From: Odontocerum albicorne
Lineage: Eukaryota; Arthropoda; Insecta; Trichoptera; Odontoceridae
Direction: 5' to 3'
DNA length: 64,000 nucleotides
Assembly (NCBI GenBank): GCA_949825065.1
Contig: OX463854.1
Coordinates: 15,881,049 to 15,945,048 of the forward strand
Of this stretch, positions 59,915 through 64,000 are shown piece after piece. The position numbers and the translations under genes were made by a program. Numbering within the stretch: position 1 is the first letter of the stretch; each line of letters begins with the position of its first letter. The notes under the pieces are model-generated. The model was not told the origin of the DNA and did no database searches. It saw only the letters and a list, made by a program, of their open reading frames with translations.

Positions 59915-60005
59915 AGCCTCTTTTTCATGTCCATCGGGAATTAAACATGAAACCCCCAGGTAGAAGTCAAGCGTCTTACTAACTAGGCCATGGAAGTTGT
60001 CCTGT
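59915..60005 (-). mobile_element. tRNA-derived SINE head
   Basis: On the - strand an A-box-like ccatggcctagttagtaaga is followed by a B box gtttcatgtttaattcccga. The tail is not found on the left. Confidence 0.72.
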
Positions 60006-60029
60006 GTGAAACAGTATGTACATATCTTA

Positions 60030-60245
60030 AATATCACGATTATTCTTCATCCTAGCTCCATCTCCAGATGTTCCTATTATGGACAAGATCCCTCAATACT
60101 CTAAACACTCGGAGGAGTCTTCCTCAGCCCCATCCATCCATATTTTGATCAGCCACCAATGATCGGGCAGCATACTCGTCTGAACTTCTGGCAATGTGCC
60201 CATACCACCGCATTTATTTTTCTATCCACTTTGAACTGATTTATC
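60030..60245 (-). mobile_element. LINE ORF2 C-terminal fragment
   Basis: Reverse translation over two frames gives RWYGHIARSSDEYAARSLVA, then DQNMDGWG, GRLLRVFRVLRDLVHNRNIW and RWS. This matches the RWxGHVxRM ... GRPRxRWxDxVxxDL ... DRxxWR ending of insect LINEs. Confidence 0.75.
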
Positions 60246-60539
60246 CTGTTACACAAAACGCGTCTGCTTCTAGAGTTGCTTTATTCGTTAGGAAGAATAT
60301 CAACCAGGAATCTTCTCATACTGCTAGGCGGTGCCGAGAATATACCCACAGTGTCATTCAGTTGGTTCAATATCTCTATACCATGCGTGATTAAGTGTTT
60401 AGCCATGATAGTCGATCTGTAAGCTCGTATGTAGAACAGAGGGTAATTCCTTGCACCGCTATATTTATTAGGTACATATAAACTTAGGGCTTCTAGAATC
60501 GCGGGATAGTTAAAGCAACCTTGGAAAACCTTCAGTAGG
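60246..60539. other. Probable LINE debris
   Basis: Between two - strand LINE fragments. A + strand frame at 60194-60394 is antisense and not a gene. Confidence 0.4.
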
Positions 60540-60990
60540 AATATCGCGATGGATTATTGCCTTCTTGTTTCGAGGCTTCTATAGTTCACACCGTGAGAAG
60601 TTCGACATGGTGACCATATTTTGGGTAATCGCCTTTTGTCTTCTACGATAAATACGAGTATCTGAGGATTTTGTATTTGTTCTATATTGTTTTTATATTT
60701 GAACTGATGAGAAGCCCAAACTGTAGATGCATATTCTAATTTGGTTCTTATTAAATAATTATATAAGTTTCGAAGGATACCGATATTGTTAAATTCTATT
60801 GATATTCTCATTACAAAACCGAGTAGTTTGTAATAGTCCGACATCAAACGCGAGACACGATTAACGAACGTAAGTCCGACATCAAAGGTAACGTCCAAAT
60901 CTTTGAATTCAGAAACTCTGTTTAATGCTACTCCCTGTATACTCGTATTATACTGATAGTGGATTGGTGAAAATGATTTTTTCTATCTCA
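60540..60990 (-). mobile_element. LINE ORF2 fragment (after the RT domain)
   Basis: The frame reads LDVTFDVGLTFVNRVSRLMS, then LLGFVMRISIEFN, LYNYLIRTKLEYASTVWASH, and NNIEQIQN, ending SLETRRQ. This is the thumb and C-terminal segment of Jockey/CR1-type proteins (KDLGVxFDxxLxFxxHI ... LYxxLVRxxLEYAxxVW ... SLExRR). The frame is open for 114 codons, extending upstream to about 60990 with one change. Confidence 0.9.
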
Positions 60991-61699
60991 GTTTGTCATT
61001 TATCGAATATCACAGCGTTTTTTCTATTACACAAATCAACGTTCTAAGAAATCAAAATATATTCAAAACGAGGCACGATTGACTCATGGCGCTGTGATGT
61101 TATAATAAGTCAAGTCACTCATTCGGTGGCAAACATTAAACAGTTCGTTGTGAGGACATTTTTATCAATAATAATTTTCAATAATGTGTTACAAATAATC
61201 AATAAAAGCATACATTTATCTACTGATAAATCTATCCAACGTGTCAGATGTTTTTTGAGAGCCCAATTGTTTTGGTTTGTTCTTCTTTCCGTGCAATTAC
61301 ACGTGTTTTTCCTGATAACACTATCTGTTATATGATTTAGAAATAAGTATTTCGTTTGGTGTATTAAAGGTTTAATTTGTATATTTGGGCACAGGACAGT
61401 ACTTGTAAAGCACTGATTTTACTAAAAACAGTACAAAACTGTTACTTATAATGTTAGAATATATGTACAAAATCGTATGACGTTGTATGGACAAAAACAG
61501 CTGTCAAATTTCACCGCATCACAAGCTTAAACGGGCACAAAAGGGTTTCAACGTATATTTGAAATTTAATTATTTATATTGATTTTTAAAAAAGGGTTAT
61601 TACAGGCTGTAAAATTTTCAGTTGCGTTCCTTGGCTATGTTTTAAGAAAAATTCATGAAATGCTTAATCATCTGAACGGATGATATAATACGACGCGTA
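60991..61699. other. AT-rich, nothing recognised
   Basis: The frame at 61126-61335 has no known domain. Confidence 0.5.
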
Positions 61700-62630
61700 T
61701 CCAGAAAGTAAGTGTACTGAGGCTCTCACGACCGGATGGATTTTATTTTCGACATGGCTACACTTCCGCGTAGCCTGACCCTTCCCCTCTCCAACGAGAC
61801 CGGTTCGAGGTCAGTACGTTGAGAAGTGTCGACGCGACAACACGTTTCGTGAAAAATGTAAATCCAATCTCCCGCCAAGGGCGAAATACGCGGCGTCATC
61901 CGTTATCTCGTTTGGAAGGGAAAACCTCCGGTTGAGGTTTATAATGAGATGAAAACTGCATATGGTGATAAAGCTATGAATCGTACGAGTGTGTACAAGT
62001 GGTGTCGCGAGTTTAAAAACGGTCGTACGTCTGTGCATGATAATCAGAGGAGCGGAAGACCTTCAATTGTGACTGACGAAATTGACGAAATTGTTTTGGG
62101 ACTGTCAAGGCATAATTTTAATTGAATATATGCCTCAAGGGGAGACCATCAACTCTGCAAGATACTGTGAGACCCTAAAAAAATTGCGGAGGGCGATTCA
62201 GAACAAGAGGAGAGGCATGCTGACAAAGGGAGTCTGCCTGTTGCACGACAATGCCAGACCACACACGGCCAACGCCACGAAGGAACTGCTCGCCTCGTTT
62301 AAATGGGATGTCCTAAACCATCCCGCGCATTCCCCTGACCTAGCACCTTCAGATTACTATCTCTTTACCTCCCTGAAGCTGCACATGGGTGAAAAAAGGT
62401 TTTCAACCGACGAGGTAAAGGAGGAGGTGGAGAAGTGGACGGAGGGGTTGGCGGGAAACTACTTCGAGGAAGGCATCAAAAAGTTGATACCCCGCTTCAC
62501 CACCTGCATTGAGAGGAATGGCGACTATGTCGAAAAATAGCTTACATATGTACTACGGTAACCACGTAATTTTTTTGTTTAAATAAAAAAAATTGTAACC
62601 TACAATAATTCTGTACACTTACTTTCTGGA
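61700..62630 (+). mobile_element. mariner transposon with both inverted repeats, internally deleted
   Basis: The left end tccagaaagtaagtgtac (61700-61717) and right end gtacacttactttctgga (62613-62630) are perfect 18-bp inverted repeats. TA precedes the left end, while the right flank begins ctta, so the target duplication is imperfect. The element is 931 bp against the usual 1.3 kb, because an internal segment of the transposase is deleted. Confidence 0.94.
61862..62540 (+). pseudogene. mariner transposase, internally deleted
   Basis: The N-terminal part (IQSPAKGEIRGVIRYLVWKG, then MKTAYGDKAMNRTSVYKWC, FKNGRTSVHD and SGRPSIVTDEIDEIV) covers the first helix-turn-helix and linker. An ATG at 61856 is followed at once by TAA, so the original start has been lost or lies elsewhere. 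Near 62095 the sequence jumps in another frame to FWDCQGIILIEYMPQG, LLHDNARPH, HSPDLAPSDYYLF and ends ERNGDYVEK. The second and third catalytic Asp (codons at 62247 and 62352) are 34 residues apart. The first catalytic Asp region is deleted. Confidence 0.92.
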
Positions 62631-62820
62631 CTTACATAGTATTTGAATTTAATATATTTAAACTCGAATGGAAAATTCTCGTTTTCACTATTTTTCTATT
62701 ATTTTATAGCTCTTACTTTCAAAATCATTATAAAATATCAGTTTTCATAATATGAATTGAACCGAAAATAAAAATGAAGTTATGTATATTCGTATATATG
62801 GTACACGTGTTCGTTGTGTA
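62631..62820. other. AT-rich spacer
   Basis: No features between the mariner and the satellite. Confidence 0.5.
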
Positions 62821-63862
62821 TGAAATATTTAATCTGAGTGATAATGCTCGTTTTGCGGAAGTTATAAGATAACCTAAGCATAAAAATATTTCATCTGAGT
62901 GATAATGCTCGTTTTGCGGAAGTTATAAGATAACCTAAGCATAAAAATATTTCATCTGAGTGATAATGCTCGTTTTGCGGAAGTTATAAGATAACCTAAG
63001 CATAAAAATATTTCATCTGAGTGATAATGCTCGTTTTGCGGAAGTTATAAGATAACCTAAGCATAAAAATATTTCATCTGAGTGATAATGCTCGTTTTGC
63101 GGAAGTTATAAGATAACCTAAGCATAAAAATATTTCATCTGAGTGATAATGCTCGTTTTGCGGAAGTTATAAGATAACCTAAGCATAAAAATATTTCATC
63201 TGAGTGATAATGCTCGTTTTGCGGAAGTTATAAAATAACCTAAGCATAAAAATATTTCATCTGAGTGATAATGCTCGTTTTGCGGAAGTTATAAGATAAC
63301 CTAAGCATAAAAATATTTCATCTGAGTGATAATGCTCGTTTTGCGGAAGTTATAAGATAACCTAAGCATAAAAATATTTCATCTGAGTGATAATGCTCGT
63401 TTTGCGGAAGTTATAAGATAACCTAAGCATAAAAATATTTCATCTGAGTGATAATGCTCGTTTTGCGGAAGTTATAAAATAACCTAAGCATAAAAATATT
63501 TCATCTGAGTGATAATGCTCGTTTTGCGGAAGTTATAAGATAACCTAAGCATAAAAATATTTCATCTGAGTGATAATGCTCGTTTTGCGGAAGTTATAAG
63601 ATAACCTAAGCATAAAAATATTTCATCTGAGTGATAATGCTCGTTTTGCGGAAGTTATAAGATAACCTAAGCATAAAAATATTTCATCTGAGTGATAATG
63701 CTCGTTTTGCGGAAGTTATAAAATAACCTAAGCATAAAAATATTTCATCTGAGTGATAATGCTCGTTTTGCGGAAGTTATAAGATAACCTAAGCATAAAA
63801 ATATTTCATCTGAGTGATAATGCTCGTTTTGCGGAAGTTATAAGATAACCTAAGCATAAAAA
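62821..63862. repeat. 61-bp satellite, 17 copies, 244-bp higher-order repeat
   Basis: The unit contains atatttcatctgagtgataa, tgctcgttttgcggaagtta and taagataacctaagcataaa. All copies are nearly identical except the first, whose edge is diverged (aatatttaatctgag). A taaaat variant replaces taagat at 63231, 63475 and 63719, spaced exactly 244 bp or four units. The array was therefore expanded in 4-unit blocks. It is complete in the window, ending at 63862. Confidence 0.97.
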
Positions 63863-64000
63863 AATATTCAAAATATTTTAAGAGTTTGAAGATAAGTACT
63901 TCTTATTACCTTTCACTAGCATTGCACAAAATTGGGTAAACAGTATGCAAGGTCAGTCAAAAATATTTTTTTAAGTTCTAAATATCTTATAATTTACCAA
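63863..64000. other. AT-rich, nothing recognised
   Basis: Sequence after the satellite to the window edge. Confidence 0.5.

Noticed and set aside
62821..63862. Possible CRISPR-like array
   Set aside because: There are no variable spacers; the unit is a continuous 61-bp tandem repeat in a eukaryotic genome.

Overview
This is an AT-rich stretch of animal (almost certainly insect) nuclear DNA. The evidence for that is spliced coding sequence with GT/AG introns, several families of non-LTR retrotransposon, Tc1/mariner transposons, Helitrons, Penelope-like elements and tRNA-derived SINEs. The order of insect cannot be fixed from the sequence. There are no operons and no CRISPR array. Nearly every short open frame in the window is chance or a decayed transposon.

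Only one cellular gene is visible: the 3' part of membralin (TMEM259 orthologue) on the + strand. A 100-bp internal exon lies at 3542-3641. The terminal exon lies at 41494-42402 and joins it in phase 0. Between them is an intron of 37,852 bp. Positions 1-3541 belong to the preceding intron, and the upstream exons lie outside the window. Candidate poly(A) signals follow the stop codon at 42597 and 42650.

The intron is a graveyard of mobile DNA. At 6018-8240 is a Helitron remnant with repeated internal modules, and a sister copy lies in opposite orientation at 56215-58220. At least eight non-LTR retrotransposon C-terminal fragments are spread through it, most on the - strand. A dead mariner sits at 22560-23461. 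Copies of a tRNA-derived SINE occur at 11125, 12565, 14105, 20450, 20955, 26530, 29640, 34185 and 35305, and a second SINE at 37655. Tandem repeats and foldback sequences are frequent. Several GC-richer islands of 150-400 bp have no transposon signature and could be regulatory.

Downstream of membralin (42.6-64 kb) the sequence is intergenic or belongs to an unseen neighbour. It holds a Tc1-like element with terminal inverted repeats (43287-44228), a 42-bp minisatellite (44445-45122), a (TA)n array of over 500 bp, Penelope-like ends carrying hammerhead-ribozyme-like motifs (47505-47730, 50344, 55672, 59726), more LINE reverse-transcriptase pieces, a complete mariner with an internal deletion (61700-62630), and a 61-bp satellite with a 244-bp higher-order period (62821-63862).

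I found no convincing new protein system. The most promising observations are the ribozyme-like motifs in the Penelope-like ends, the SINE whose 3' tail matches that of a LINE in the same window, the modular Helitron, and the very large TE-filled membralin intron.
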